A stretch of DNA of 64,000 bases from Viola odorata (taxonomy: Eukaryota > Streptophyta > Magnoliopsida > Malpighiales > Violaceae). The stretch lies in assembly GCA_963691705.1 (NCBI GenBank), contig OY829545.1, positions 36,753,475-36,817,474 of the forward strand. Reading direction: 5' to 3'. Position numbers and translations under genes: made by a program. The first letter of the stretch is position 1, and each line of letters begins with the position of its first letter. Below are positions 41,347-53,548 of this stretch, piece by piece. The notes under the pieces are model-generated. The model had not been told where the DNA came from. It did no database searches and saw only the letters and a program-made list of their open reading frames with translations.

Positions 41347-42357
41347 TCCCATCCCCCTTTGAATAGATTCGTCCTCAAATCTAAGCTTTGGAGGGTGGGG
41401 GGTTCCGAAAGTGGAGTGAGAGTCTTTAAGCTCATATCATCCCCTCTGCCTTGGAGGAGATTCGACCTCCAATCTAGAGGCTCAATCCCTTGCTCGACCG
41501 AACGGGTCAAGGCATGCTCACAGCTTGTGGATACACGCGGAAATCTCAAACTACACCTTTTGGGGAATATAGGCCAAGGTGGAGGCCTTCCGCGGGGAAG
41601 ATAAGTAGGCGCGGATGGGAAACAGCTAAGAACAATCATGGATTGGCCACGACGGGGTAAGGAGGTGACTCTGGCCAAGTGCGAACTCCTAGAAGTGGGA
41701 GGGACCGTGAGGCCACTTGAAGGTACCTCAAATGGAAAGAAGTGTGCGCTGCCTATGTGCCCAAAACCAAGGCGAAACGGGTCCATAAATCTATGCCTAG
41801 GCACCCTTGGAATGATGGAGAAGGCACTACCCAAGGACTGAAATGTGCACTGCAACGCAAGGCAATGAGCGGCTGTCTTATGGCAATCTGAAGTAGACTC
41901 ATCCGAAACCAGTAACTTCTCCTCAAATGGAGTCAACTCAACCTCAACAAGTGATGGTGATTCGGCCGAAACCCTACTAAAACCAATCGGCACTAAACTC
42001 TCCTCATGCGGGCTGTTTGGTACACACTCCAAAGGCACTCTATTGTTCGGACAAACATCACACAAGTGCCCCCTTCCCGTGCAAGTGGTACAAAAGAGAT
42101 CTCTTGCGCGAGAGGAAGGCAAGGAAGGGCTAATAGGAAGGGGAGAAGGAGATACCTCAACCCGACTGGACCTTGAAATAATTGTCTCTACTTGGCGTTG
42201 AAATTCAGCCACTGCATCCACAAGATGCGCTTGGTAGTGCTCGCGGTGATAAGGAGTCGTGAGGGCATGAGGTCCTCGATCAATGACATATGTAGTGGGT
42301 CCGTGGCCACGGCTAGGAGTCGGAGGAACTGATTGGTGTGTAAGAGGAGGCGGGGTC
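41133..42357 (-). pseudogene. D gag-like ORF, C-terminal part with zinc knuckle
   Basis: A minus-strand frame with a CCHC knuckle (CTTCTGRGHLCDVC), then about 250 residues of Ser/Pro-rich text I do not recognise, then two DxRxNL repeats (the pre-PPT modules) and LGQD-type repeats inside the LTR. The only gag-like landmark besides the knuckle is a short helical stretch (DAVAEFQRQVETIISR). The N-terminal part is at 50234-50320, across A2. The stop at 41133 is about 210 bp inside the LTR. It may be a short nucleic-acid-binding gag derivative; the function is unknown. Confidence 0.5.
41347..41480 (-). promoter_or_regulatory. Duplicated pre-PPT palindrome and polypurine module of D
   Basis: Two modules in tandem on the minus strand: palindrome at 41366-41381 with its purine run to 41347, and palindrome at 41459-41474 with its purine run ending near 41440. 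Each purine run is followed by TGATATGAGCTTAAAG. Only the first borders the LTR as called here. The LTR could instead start about 93 bp earlier. Confidence 0.6.
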
Positions 42358-42362
42358 CTACG

Positions 42363-43524
42363 TGATGCATTCCCTGTAGACTAGAACGCTCTCTTTTGAT
42401 CGTTGTCCAGCGACGAGGGTTTCAATGCGGAATTTAACTCGAAGAAAGCACGTGAATCTCCAAGGTAAGGTGTCCTTGGCACTCCACGCCGAATCCCTTG
42501 AGGATCTTGTGTCCAACCGATGAATCTCCGCGGTAAGGTGTCCACGGCACTCCAAAGACGAATGACTCAATAGATAGTGCTTTCAAGTTTTACTTGACAA
42601 GCTAACCGAATGCACGAAACTCAATTAGTTGCAAGGTTCATCAAGAACAAGTGGATTAAGATCCAAAGCAATCTGCTTTCAATTATCAAAATAATCTAAC
42701 TGTAAAATAACATGGGCGGCTCCTTTTTAAAGAAGCACCAAACCCTGATTCCAAAAATGGAAACTAGTTTAGTTTCTAAATAATGACTTAAACGAAAATG
42801 GCAACAAGCCACCCTTCCAAATAAGTTCTGAAACCCTAAAATAACATAAATAAAGTCTACTAAATAGGATAGAAGTGCAGGCGCCGCCGTTTAGGTCAAA
42901 AGGCCCAAGTGGCTTTGCTTGCGGGTCCACCGAATCACGTTTTAAGGAAACAAGGCGTTTTCCTTATTCCCTCGAGCGTTCCGACTGAAATTTGGAGGGA
43001 AACTTCCTAACACATAGATGAAGTTCTGGGATTAATATTGTGCGAGGAAATATTCTCCAATATTCAAAAGGCTCGGCAGTGGCTTTCGCTGTCCAATGCG
43101 GGCTTGTGATTTGGGCCTGTCCCAAATCCTTCGGGTGTTTCTCCTGATTTTTGTCCTGGACTCCTCTCTTGTATTATAAATGGTCATGACCTGGTCAAAA
43201 ATAGGAAAAGGTCACTGGTGGACCTAAAGGTCCGAGGTGGCCATGTGTAGCCCATCTGTAGGCGCGGACGCGGTGCGGATTAGGGTTACAAGGCGCAGCC
43301 GGGGCGCGCGTAGGTTGGCTTCCTCCGAGGCTGTCTCTGCCTTCAGTTCCATGTGGATGAGGCTACTGAGCCTTACTTGTAGGGCTCGGGCCCTGGCACG
43401 AGTGATCGGGCCCGTGGGCGGCAATAGGAGGCTCGCGACTGCATCCTCTAAGGCTCAGGCCTTGGCGCGGGTGGTTGCGCCTGTGGGTGCATCACTGGGG
43501 TTGGCTCCTGCTGGGATCGTATCA
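42363..43524 (-). repeat. A2 3' LTR (1,162 bp)
   Basis: On the minus strand TGATACG (43524) to GCATCA (42363). It has a 12-bp stretch near 43480-43495 that the 5' LTR lacks, and several substitutions, so this insertion is older than the C array. Confidence 0.9.
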
Positions 43525-46500
43525 TCCCCTCCATCTTGAGAAGGATTTGCCCTCGAATCCAGATCAGCAACATCCTCATCACCTGCATCAAACAACCGTA
43601 AGTCAGAAATATTAAAGGTTCCATGAATCGAACCATACTCACTTGGAAGGTCGAGGCGGTAGGCGTTGTTGTTGATCTTCTCAACAATCTGAAACGGGCC
43701 ATCTCCCCGTGGGGATAATTTTCCTTTGCTCTTCTCTAGAAATCTCTCACGTTTTAGGTGCAGCCACACCCAATCGCCAACTTGAAAGGATGCGGTCTTG
43801 CGGCCTTCATTGTGCTTGCGCACTAGGAGCTCATTAGTGCGCTCAATGTTTGCCTTAGCCTTCTCATGTATCTGTTTGATGTGTTCGGCCCGCTGCTGTC
43901 CATCTAAGTTAGAAACATCACTCAAAGGCAAAGGGGTCAAATCCATGGGAGTTAGCGGATTAAAGCCATAAACTACTTCAAAAGGTGAACAATTTGTAGT
44001 AGAATGGGTTGAACGATTATAAGTAAACTCCATGAAAGGCAAATGATCAGTCCATTTAGAAACATGTTTGGTAACTAAAGAGCGTAAAAAAGACCCTACA
44101 GTACGGTTAACTACCTCAGTTTGGCCGTCGGTTTGAGGGTGACAAGAAGTCGAATACAAAAATTTAGTTCCAAGGTGACTCCACAACACTCGCCAAAAGT
44201 GGCTCAAAAATCTTCCATCACGGTCACTAACAATACTAATAGGCATACCATGGAGGCAGACTACCTCTCTAAAGAATATAGTAGCAACCTGAGACGCATC
44301 ACTAGTATTTTTACAAGGCAAAAAGTGCGCCATTTTGGAAAATCGATCCACAACAACAAATATACCATCCTTACCATCCCAAGATTTAGGTAAACCTACA
44401 ATGAAGTCCATGGACAGATCGGTCCAAGGTTGGGAAGGTACGGGCAACGGCATAAACTCACCATGACTAGCTAACCGAGATTTTTCCCTTTGGCAAACTA
44501 CACATCTAGCAATCACACGCACAACATCACGTCTCATTTTAGGCCAATAAAAGTGTGATTTCAGCATGTCATAGGTTTTATTAATGCCAAAGTGGCCCAT
44601 CAATCCACCACTATGTGATTCATGCACAAGTAATTCACGCAAAGAACACTTAGGAATGCAAAGGCGCTTGCGCCGAAACAGATAGTTTTCATGCGTATAA
44701 AATTTTACATCAGCCATGGAATCACAAGTCTTATAGATCTCACCAAAATCCAAATCAGTAGGGTAGAGTGGAATTATTTGAGAAAACCCTAAAAATTTGA
44801 CACTTAACGAAGAGATCAAGGCATACCTCCTAGACAATGCGTCGGCCACAACATTGTCTTTTCCTTCCTTGTACTTGATGTGATAAGGGAAAGCTTCCAA
44901 GAACTCCAGCCACACGGCATGTCTCCTATTCAACTTCCCTTGTCCCTTTAGGTATTTGAGGCTCAAGTGGTCGGTGTGCACCACAAATTCCCTCGGCATC
45001 AAGTAGTGTTGCCAAACCTCGAAAGCCCTAACTAGTGCATAAAGCTCTTTGTCATACGTTGGATAACGCAGCTGAGCATCCTTGAGCTTCTCACTAAAGA
45101 AGGCTATTGGCTTCTTCTCTTGCATCAAAACAGCACCTATACCGATTCCACTCGCGTCGCACTCCAACTCAAACGGTTTGTCAAAGTCGGGAAGGGCTAA
45201 CTCGGGCACGTTGGACAGCTTGTCCTTTAACGCTTGGAATGCAGCCTCTTGAGGCTCCTCCCACCTGAAATCAGCATGTTTCTTAGTTAGGTCATTAAGT
45301 GGGGCAGCAAGAGTACTAAAATTATGAATGAAACGTCGATAAAAGGAAGCTAAGTCATGAAAGGAGCGGATGTCGCTTGCTGTTTTTGGCGTAGGCCACT
45401 CCTTGATCGCTTGCACCTTCGCTTCATCCACCTTCACACGGTCCTTGCCCACAAGAAATCCTAAAAACACAACCTGTTCTAAAGCAAAAGAGCACTTGGA
45501 GAGTTTAGCATAAAGCTTCTCTTCACGCAAGGTTAGAAAAATTTCCTTAAGGTGTAAAACATGATCATGCAAAGACTTGCTGTAAACTAAGATGTCATCA
45601 AAGTACACAACAACAAATTTTCCTATGAAACGCCTAAGAACATGGTTCATAAGTCGCATGAAAGTACTTGGGGCATTAGTCAGTCCAAACGGCATCACTA
45701 ACCATTCATACAATCCATACTTTGTTTTAAATGCCGTTTTCCATTCATCACCCTCTTTCATTGTAATTTGATGATAGCCGCTCATGAGATCAATTTTAGA
45801 AAAGATTACGCTACCACTAAGCTCATCTAACATATCATCTAAGCGAGGTATGGGGTGACGATATTTTACCATAATTTTGTTGACAGCTCAGCAGTCAACA
45901 CACATTCGCCAAGTTCCATCTTTCTTTGGCACTAGAAGCACTGGAACGGCGCATGGAGACAAGCTCTCCTGGACATATCCCTTGCTAAGGAGTTCATCAA
46001 CCTGCCGCTGAAGTTCCTTAGTCTCCTCGGGGTTTCTCCTATAGTCTGGTCGGTTTGGGATAGTCGAACCCGGCACAAAATCAATTTGGTGCTCTATGCC
46101 GCGGATTGGAGGCAAACCGGCTGGCATCTCTTCGAGTGTTACATCCTTGAACTCCTGCAAAACAGCCAAGATAGAAGAAGGCATAGAAGCTAAAGGATCA
46201 AGGTTAGTAGTGCTCAAACAAAAAGATTTAAAGCGAAGAAGAATCAAAGGGCGACTCTCGCCACAAAACTGTTTTTGTAAAACAAGCGCTCGGCGTAAAT
46301 CTTTTGCTTTCGCATACAAGTTTACTTTCTTTTCTTTTTCTTGCCTTTTCTTTTCTTTTTCAAGCTCTTTCTTTTCTGTTTTTAACCCGTGCTCACTTTT
46401 TTCACGAGGGATGTTTTCATTCTTTTCTTTTCTTTCAAACCCGTGCTCACTTTTTTCACAGGGGCTGTTTTCATCAATTCTTTTGTCTAGAAACAGTGAG

Positions 46501-48278
46501 GCCTCAAATTCAGCATAGGACTTCTCCAACCAGAGCTGGTCCTCAAGCACTTGCTTAGGTGTAAGGGGTGCGAGTGTGAACTTCACTCCTTCCTTCTCAA
46601 GCTTGTATTGATTGCTTTTTCCTTCGTGAATGGCGTTGCGGTCGAATTGCCAAGGTCGGCCAAGCAGCACATGTGATGATTGCATTGGGACTACATCACA
46701 CCATACTTCATCCTTGTATTTCCCAATAGAAAAGCTCACCAACACTTGTTTAACCACCCTAAGGCCGACTCCATCATTCATCCATTGCAAAGTGTACAGC
46801 TTGGGATGCTTGACGGCAGATAACCCTAACTTGTGCACAAGAAGCGTACTAGCACAATTAGTACAAGATCCATTGTCAATAATAAGAGAGCATACCTTAT
46901 TACCAATGTGGCACCTAGCATGGAATAGGTTCTCTCTTTGTTCCTCCTCACGAGTCTCGGCTCTAGGTTGCACATTCAAAGTTCTCCGAGCTACTAGGGT
47001 AACCGGATCACAAACCCTAGTTTCATGATCAGCCGCCTCTTCTTCCTCACTCTCCTCTTCCGAATCCTCCACCACCTCATAATCATCTTCCGAGTCCATC
47101 TCTCCATTGTCCCTAATGATCAGAACACTTTTGTTGGGACATTCGGCCTGCTTATGGCCTCGGCCACTACACTTAAAGCACACAATGTCTCTTGTAGGCA
47201 CACGGTTAGTACTAGTAACGGGAACTTTAGAAAGAGTAGGGTTTGTCGAATTACCTTTGGTACCATATAAAGGTTTAGATACCTTGGGTGTTTCCTTGCT
47301 GTCCTTATTCCCCTTGGACCATGTAGACTTGTTCCAAGTGGAAGTCCGAGACACAACAGTAGACGGCTTAGAGTAGGGTGCCTTAGCCTTGCGTTGCCTC
47401 TCGATCTTCACGGCCATGTGAAGCATCTCCTCCAACGTCCTATATTGGCACAACTCTAAGGCGTTAGCTATCTCTGGATTCAGCCCACTCATGAACCTAG
47501 ACATCTTCGAATCCTCATCCTCTATCACATTAACCCTAGCCAAAAGAACTTCCAACTCATTGTGATAGTCATTCACGGTTTTGGACCCTTGGGTAAGCTT
47601 TTGTAAACGCTGAAGTTGGTCCTTATGATAGTACGGTGGAACAAACCTCCTCTTCATCACATACTTCATGTTCTCCCAAGTAGTTACAGGTCCTCTCACA
47701 TCCTCATTCACTTACTCCCACCAGTGGTCAGCATATCCAGAAAATTCCACGGAAGCTAACCTTATTTTCTTTTCATCGGTGTAGTGGTGACACCTAAAAA
47801 TCGCTTCCATCTTTCGTTCCCAAGTCAGATATGCCTCGGGATCATCCTTCCCTTCAAAGGCTGGAATCATGAGCTTGACACTCCCAAGATGGTTGTCAGC
47901 TCGCTCGCGCTCCTCGCGACGCGGCTGCTCGAAGCGACGCTCTCGCCCACCAAAGGCGTGCCTACCGCGCCCATGCGCACCTCCTCGGCGTATTTGGAAC
48001 CCCCTCGGTCCCGCCATGTGAGGACCCTCTTCCTCATACTCATTTTCAGAACCATCTAACTCAGGCTCACTGCGCTAGTCGTCCCTCAGTGCAGGTGCAT
48101 AGGCCTCTCGATTCACTCTAGGGTTTAGGTGTTGCACAAAGTGTGCCCCGGGCGCTTGTGGAACAACATCCTCACGTACCCTAGCCTCAACCTGCTGCCT
48201 CCAAGCTTTCATGTCCTGGAGCTGGGCTGCTATGTCTTGCAGTGCCTTGGCTACATCGTTCACAATCGTAGCCTCCAA
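43224..48278 (-). pseudogene. A2 gag - protease - RT - RNase H - integrase, one frame with four stops
   Basis: One minus-strand frame runs from about 48278 to 43224. The expected start codon reads TTG (48278), so the true start is uncertain. Gag: RGGAHGRGRHAF basic stretch, gag domain (GKDDPEAYLTWERKMEAIF, ADHWW, MKRRFVPPYYHKDQLQRLQ), CCHC knuckle. Protease: IIDNGSCTNCAS. The linker carries two hairpins (46386-46408, 46440-46462). RT has YFDDILVYS, RNase H has [10 protein letters not shown], and integrase has its zinc domain and D,D,E core ([28 protein letters not shown]). The tail GPITRARARAL lies in the LTR. Stops are at about 48075, 47712, 45885 and 43452; the last two stand where A1 has Arg codons (CGx), fitting C-to-T decay. 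No insertion or deletion breaks the frame. Confidence 0.9.
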
Positions 48279-49078
48279 GCGTAAAATTGCCTAAAACTAT
48301 CACTCTCTCATGTGTTTACTCTTGTGTTTGTCTCTCTAATAATCTCACAATCAGATTGCCTCAGATCCTCCCCCAGTCATCCAAGATGAACCTGACTCGA
48401 AGAAATTTCAAGAAAAGCTTCCAAAGAGACACACAAAGAAAACTAGTGTAGAAAGAAAATTTTGAAGTAGTATACTCGACTCAATTGCAAAGATCAATCA
48501 ATCAATCAAGTGTACTACAGAGTAGGAAGGCACAGTAGTCTTGGAATCAAAGAAAAGCTCAAAATACACAGATTGAGTCAATTAACAACTCAAAAACGCT
48601 AATGGCATGCGATTAGGGTTTTGAAACTTGTTTTTGCCACAACTTTTGATTCCCAATTCGAAATCCAATGATTCTTTTTGCTATGAGTAACAAATTCACT
48701 CTAGTATTTGATTCTGAAGTTCTTCTCTCTTTTTTTTTTTTGTTGAAGGGTACTGATTTCGCCCCTGTTCTATTTTTGACGAAATTGCTTCAATTTTTTT
48801 TTTCTTTTTTTTTAAATTCAATGCAACTGAAAACACAAATTAACTAAGACACTTTGGGGGACTTTTTTTTTTTTTGACAATAGTAAAGACCTACAAATCG
48901 TTGAAATGATTTGCACACTAATCGCACACACAAGACACGAATTGACACAAGACAACTAACACAGCACGCAAGAGAATTGGTGTAGAAGAGAATAAAGGAA
49001 TACCAATTCTAACAAAGAAAACGTAATAATAAAAGGGATAGATTTACCAAGTCGGGACAGCTGAGCTCCGCTACCAAC
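48279..49078 (-). other. A2 primer-binding site and leader
   Basis: TGGTAGCGGAGCTC on the minus strand at 49076-49063, then a donor-like CTTG|GTAAATCT about 25 bases on. The AT-rich leader has several A/T homopolymers (48730-48880), and a TTTTAG|G acceptor-like site precedes the presumed gag start. No gene. Confidence 0.6.
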
Positions 49079-50228
49079 TGATGCGTTCCTTGTAGGCTAG
49101 AACGCTCTCTTTTGATCGTTGTCCAGCGACAAGGGTTTCAATGCGGAATTTAACTCGAAAAAAGCACGTGAATCTCCAAGGTAAGGTGTCCTTGGCACTC
49201 CACGCCGAATCCCTTGAGGATCTTGTGTCAAACCGATGAATCTCCGCGGTAAGGTGTCCACGGCACTCCAAAGACGAATGACTCAATAGATAGTGCTTTT
49301 AAGTTTTACTTGACAAGCTAACCGAATGCACGAAACTCAATTAGTTGCAAGGTTCATCAAGAACAAGTGGATTAAGATCCAAAGCAATCTGCTTTCAATT
49401 ATCAAAATAGTCTAACTGAAAAATAACATGGGCGGCTCCTTTTTAAAGAAGCACCAAACCCTAATTCCAAAAATGGAAACTAGTTTAGTTTCTAAATAAT
49501 GACTTAAACGAAAATGGCAACAAGCCACCCTTCCAAATAAGTTCTAAAACCCTAAAATAACATAAATAAAGTCTACTAAATAGGATAGAAGTGAAGGCGC
49601 CGCCGTTTAGGTCAAAAGGCCCAAGTGGCTTTGCTTGCGGGTCCGCCGAATCACGTTTTAAGGAAACAAGGAATTTTCCTTATTCCCTCGAGCGTTCCGA
49701 CTGAAATTTGGAGGGAAACTTTCTAACACATAGATGAAGTTCTAGGATGAATATTATGCGAGGAAATATGCTCCAATCTTCAAAAGGCTTGGCAGTGGCT
49801 TTCGCTATCCAATGCGGGCTTGTGATTTGGGCCTGTCCCAAATCCTTCGGGCGTTTCTCCTGATTTTTGGCCTGGACTCCTCTCTTGTATTATAAATGGT
49901 TATGACCTGGTCAAAAATAGGAAAAGGGTGCTGGTGGACCTAAAGGTGCGAGGTGGCCATGTGTAGCCCATCCGTAGGCGCGGACGCGGTGCGGATTAGG
50001 GTTACAAGGCGCAGCCGGGGCGCGCACAGGTTGGCTTCCTCCGAGACTGTCTCTGCCTTCAGTTTCATATGGATGAGGCTACTGAGCCTCACTTGTAGGG
50101 CTCGGGCCCTGGCACGAGTGATCGGGCCCGTGGGCGGCAATGGGAGGCTCGCGGCTGCATCCTCCAAGGCTCGGGCCTTGGCGCGGGTGGTTGCGTCACT
50201 AGGGTTGGCTCCGGCTGGGATCGTATCA
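49079..50228 (-). repeat. A2 5' LTR (1,150 bp)
   Basis: On the minus strand TGATACG (50228) to GCATCA (49079). Twin hairpins at 49176-49195 (CCAAGG/CCTTGG) and 49244-49263 (CCGCGG/CCACGG), loop TAAGGTGT on the plus strand. Confidence 0.9.
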
Positions 50229-50233
50229 CTACG

Positions 50234-51264
50234 GTCAAGGTGGGGGGCCTGCTCAACATGATACCAAGATGCGTGGCTAGTAGGAACAACCCTCAAATGC
50301 GGCGGCACGTAGGAAGACATAGAAAAATTCCTACAAAAGGAAACACAAAAATAGTATATAGAAAACAAGGGGTTAAGCTCTCCCTCACATGTTTCACGCT
50401 CGTGTTTGTCACTCTTAAATACTCACACTTTTCTCTCGCACTCTTATCTCAATCGCAAACCAATCACCAAAGCTAGAAAGACTCTACGAATCAGGTAGGG
50501 TTTAAGGAATGCAAGACAACCAAGGTAAGAAAGAAAGGCAAGGAAAGCCGCACTATTGCCCAAGGAAAAATGGATTTAATTTGGACAGTAAATGGACTTA
50601 GAGAAGAGTAGTAACGTGTGGAAACAAAGTAGAAAACAGCCAAACACACAAGCTACTCAAGAAGAAAAGAAAGAACGAACACAAAAAGGGTGTAAAAGAA
50701 AATGCAAAAAGTAAGGCCGAAGTTGTGTTCTTCACACCAATGATTCTTCTAAAAATGTTGTAAGTCACTTCAAATACACACACACAAGTAGTCTCTTGCT
50801 TTTGACTCAATTGCTTATCTTTCTTTTTTTTTTTTGAATTAGGGATTTGATTACTCTTTTAATCCCTCTCTTTTCTGCTTTTAAATTGAGTGAAGAGAAC
50901 TCACTTGTATGACATGTATCCTTTGAATAAAAAGTGAAAGACAAGTAGTCTGGTCATTTAAAAACTTATCACTAAATGCCAAAATATTTGCTAACATGCA
51001 CACAAGTTTTTCACTAAAATGCACCTACTGTTTTGCTAAGATGCACCAAAGTGTGTGGCAAGCAAGTTAGCTTGTATGACAATGAGTTAGGCAAAGTGTA
51101 TGACAAGCAAGCTAAGTGTAAGGATGCAAATTAGGGCCGGCCTTGTGAGGGAGAAGTGTGGTGAGCAAGCTGAAATGCTTGGCTCACAATGAATGAAAAA
51201 TACTTGGCTCACAAAGGAGTGATGTGGCCGGCTAGGAGAAGAGACCTAAATTGTGGGACTCTAG
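50234..51264 (-). pseudogene. D gag N-terminus and leader
   Basis: The gag start is the minus-strand ATG at 50320 (MSSYVPPHLRVVP), preceded by TTTTGTAG|G, an acceptor-like site. The frame runs leftwards into the CTACG duplication of A2 and resumes at 42357. Upstream on the minus strand (50321-51264) is a family B-like leader: purine block, and GGTGCATTTTAG-type minisatellite units (about 50940-51060) alternating with CTTGTCATACA motifs. No primer-binding site is found at its far end. Confidence 0.6.
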
Positions 51265-52027
51265 CTAGAAAACATGTGAGAATCCAATTAAATTTGTGAA
51301 AGAGACAACACAATCCATGTCTCTCGGTCTAGCCAACATACTAAAGTGTTTTCGCTTTCGTGAGTAAATTTCAAAGGTATATGACTTGGCCTTCGGTTCT
51401 TGCATATAACCATCATCAATTAAATTAATTTTATAATCAGAAGCATAAGAATTAATGATGTTCATATGCTCACACAAATCGCTCCTTAGGGAAGAGGACC
51501 ATACCATACCCTTTCGGTTAGGGTTTGCCAAACTAGGCACCATGGTTGCGCAAGGCTCTTTCCCTCCTCTTGGCAGTAAGGTAAGAGGCTCCTCTTCTGC
51601 CAATACTCTCTTCTTTCTCTGCACATGAGGTAAAACAACACTAGAAAAGAAAGCAAATGGGTTAGGGTTAGTGAACTCGAAGCGCAATGGCCAAAATTTT
51701 AGTTTTTGGTGGCTTGCGCCAAAACAGATTTTGTACACACCAAGTGTGTTCCTCACTCCTCTCCCTATGGAATAATGACTCTCCTCTCATTTTGTATCAA
51801 TGCCAACTAACACATGCTCACTCTTTTAATGCGGGTTGTTTTCCTCACTTTCTCTTTTCCGATGCTCACTCTTTTCATGGGGGCTGTTTTTTATTTCATC
51901 TCTTTTCCCATGCTCACTCTTTTCATGGGGACTGTTTTCCTCATTATTTCTCTCTTTCTTTTCAGCACTCAACTTTCCTCTTTTTCTCTCAATATCCCTT
52001 GTGATTTCAGACTTGCCATAAGCTTTC
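51265..52027 (-). pseudogene. Minus-strand remnant of a protease-RT linker plus unrecognised coding text
   Basis: The right part (about 51790-51990) holds three degenerate linker hairpin repeats; 51907-51929 pairs perfectly as CCCATG/CATGGG with the usual 11-nt loop. To the left on the minus strand the ORF 51756-51265 (163 codons) contains RFEFTNPNPF, matching the RF...TNTNP stretch at the linker end of families B and H. About 100 residues follow that match no RT, including CVVSFTNLIGFSHVF. I do not recognise them. This could be a diverged linker of another non-autonomous family or captured host sequence. Confidence 0.45.
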
Positions 52028-53548
52028 TGATAAGGCCCTAGCTCCCTTTTGGAGGAGTTTAGCTGCTGGTTTCGTTGATGGAGTCGGATCTAGTCTCTTT
52101 AGGAGGTTGGCATTTGGATAATCGGATGGATGAACGGATTATTTGAGATGGTGATGGAGTTGATAGAAGCAGACATAAATGGAGGAAAAGGAAAGGTGTA
52201 TTGATGACAAAACAGAACAAGTGTTCTTGACAAACCCCCTCACCTCTTGGATGAGTAACCTTGCCGAAAAGAACAAAAGGATCTCTTAAACAATTACAAC
52301 CCTCTCACCTCTTGGATGAGCAACCTGAATTGTAGATAGTTGGTGCTGGTTTTAGGAACCCTAATTTGCCCTATTGGCTCACCTAATGTGAAGTGTTCTT
52401 TTTAAAGGAAAACTCAACAAAACAAAGACAAGTGCTGAAATGAATAAAACGCACTTTAAATACTTAAGTGATACGGTCCCGAGATGTATCACACGACTAC
52501 ATGGACAAAAGCGTCAAGACATGATGGGGCAGATGGAGTCCGATCGGGGATCACAAAGGCTTGTTGCAAACCTCTATGTGTTGATATTACTGTGTCCAAA
52601 TTTCAGGACGTTTGGATGGGTGGAGCGTCAAAAAGATCAAGCCAACATTCTCGTTGACAGTAGTCCTACGCAGACAAGGGTTCCAAGACGCATCAGGCAA
52701 CGTCGTCGGAACTTAGCCGGATCTGTACATGTCGGAATCGTGCGATAGACCTCTCGTTGGAAACTTCAGGATGTTAGCTTTCAATTGGGATAAGATTCAG
52801 CTCATTTGGCCCAGTTGTTTAAAAGTTATGGAAGTCGACATTATGGCGCGCAGTCTGTACGCGAGACAACATACAACTTGAGGTTTCGCCCCAAACCTTG
52901 GCCCGATGATGGAGAACTCGACATGGGCTGCTGGAATGTATTTAAACATATTTATATTTACTTTAATTAGTTAATTAGTTAATTAGTTAATTGGTTAATT
53001 GATTAATTAGTTAAATAAGTTAATTTCCTTAATTAGAACTCCTACTTCTATTCCTATTAGGGTTTGCTTGTAACCTTATATAAGGAGCCGCTTGGCCTCC
53101 TTAGAAACTTGGATTTTATTTGACAATACAGAACCTTTGTTTCTTCAATATTTGCCCCTTGTTCAAGTGCTGAACACTTGTTCTTCTTGAGTCCGCAATA
53201 CTTAAGTCGTATACAAGTAAATTCTGAAATTGTATTATTGTGTCGTTTGTCTTAGTGCGACTCTCACAATCGTTGGGTTTAGTCCTAAGAAGCTGATACA
53301 AGATCCTTGACGTGAAATCGACTAGAACTCTTAGCATTCAGTTGGCGAGGTAGTCTACGTTCGCACGAGTCAAGTTATTCATTCCGCATTGAAATCCTTC
53401 TTTGAACAACAATCAGATTTGGTGCTACGCATCCTAAGCAACTAGGATCGTATCATTAAGTCTAAACAAAGGGGTAAATACCCTTACACCCTTAGACAAA
53501 GGGGCTTGAGAAGCTTGGCCTTGGCAGCAATGAAGATGGGCTTGGCCT
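52028..53548 (-). repeat. X: family B/D-like LTR, split by a solo LTR and truncated
   Basis: On the minus strand it ends CTTATCA at 52028. It has the twin B-type hairpins (near 52230-52260 and 52305-52330, both with CTCACCTCTTGGATGAG on the plus strand). After the solo LTR (52469-53455) it goes on at 53461 with TAAATACCCTTACACCC, almost identical to the D LTR. Its start is missing: at about 53548 the sequence changes to plus-strand gag of B5. Confidence 0.6.
52469..53455 (+). repeat. Solo LTR of family I (987 bp)
   Basis: TGATACG...CGTATCA with a perfect 7-bp terminal inverted repeat and a perfect TTAAG target duplication (52464-52468, 53456-53460). TATA-like TTATATAAGG near 53076; (TTAATTAG)n run at about 52966-53030; hairpin CAAGTG/CACTTG at 53164-53180. 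No internal region, so it formed by recombination between the LTRs of a full element. The R/U5-like half resembles the family C LTR. Confidence 0.9.

Larger units (their letters stand above)
42363..50228 (-). mobile_element. A2: full-length family A element nested in D
   Basis: 7,866 bp with both LTRs, primer-binding site, gag-pol and polypurine tract. It is flanked by a perfect CTACG duplication (42358-42362 and 50229-50233), and the D reading frame continues on both sides. It is the best reference copy for family A in this window. The coding region has in-frame stops but no frameshift. Confidence 0.95.
40649..51264 (-). mobile_element. D: non-autonomous element, split by A2, 5' end rearranged
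   Basis: Reading on the minus strand: leader (51264-50321), gag start (50320), A2 insertion, rest of a shortened gag-like ORF (42357-41347), double pre-PPT module, 3' LTR (41346-40649). No protease, RT or integrase motif is present, so it would depend on another element. Its primer-binding site and 5' LTR are not where expected: the leader abuts an unrelated minus-strand remnant at 51265. Confidence 0.7.

Noticed and set aside
46096..46518. Plus-strand Phe/Ser-rich ORF with apparent membrane segments (also 51687-52004 and 879-1301)
   Set aside because: It is the antisense reading of the Lys/Glu-rich linker of gag-pol; the hydrophobic look comes from complementing AAG/GAA codons.
52966..53030. 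TTAATTAG run as an independent microsatellite locus
   Set aside because: It is part of the family I LTR, and a counterpart is in the reversed LTR at 61696-62787.
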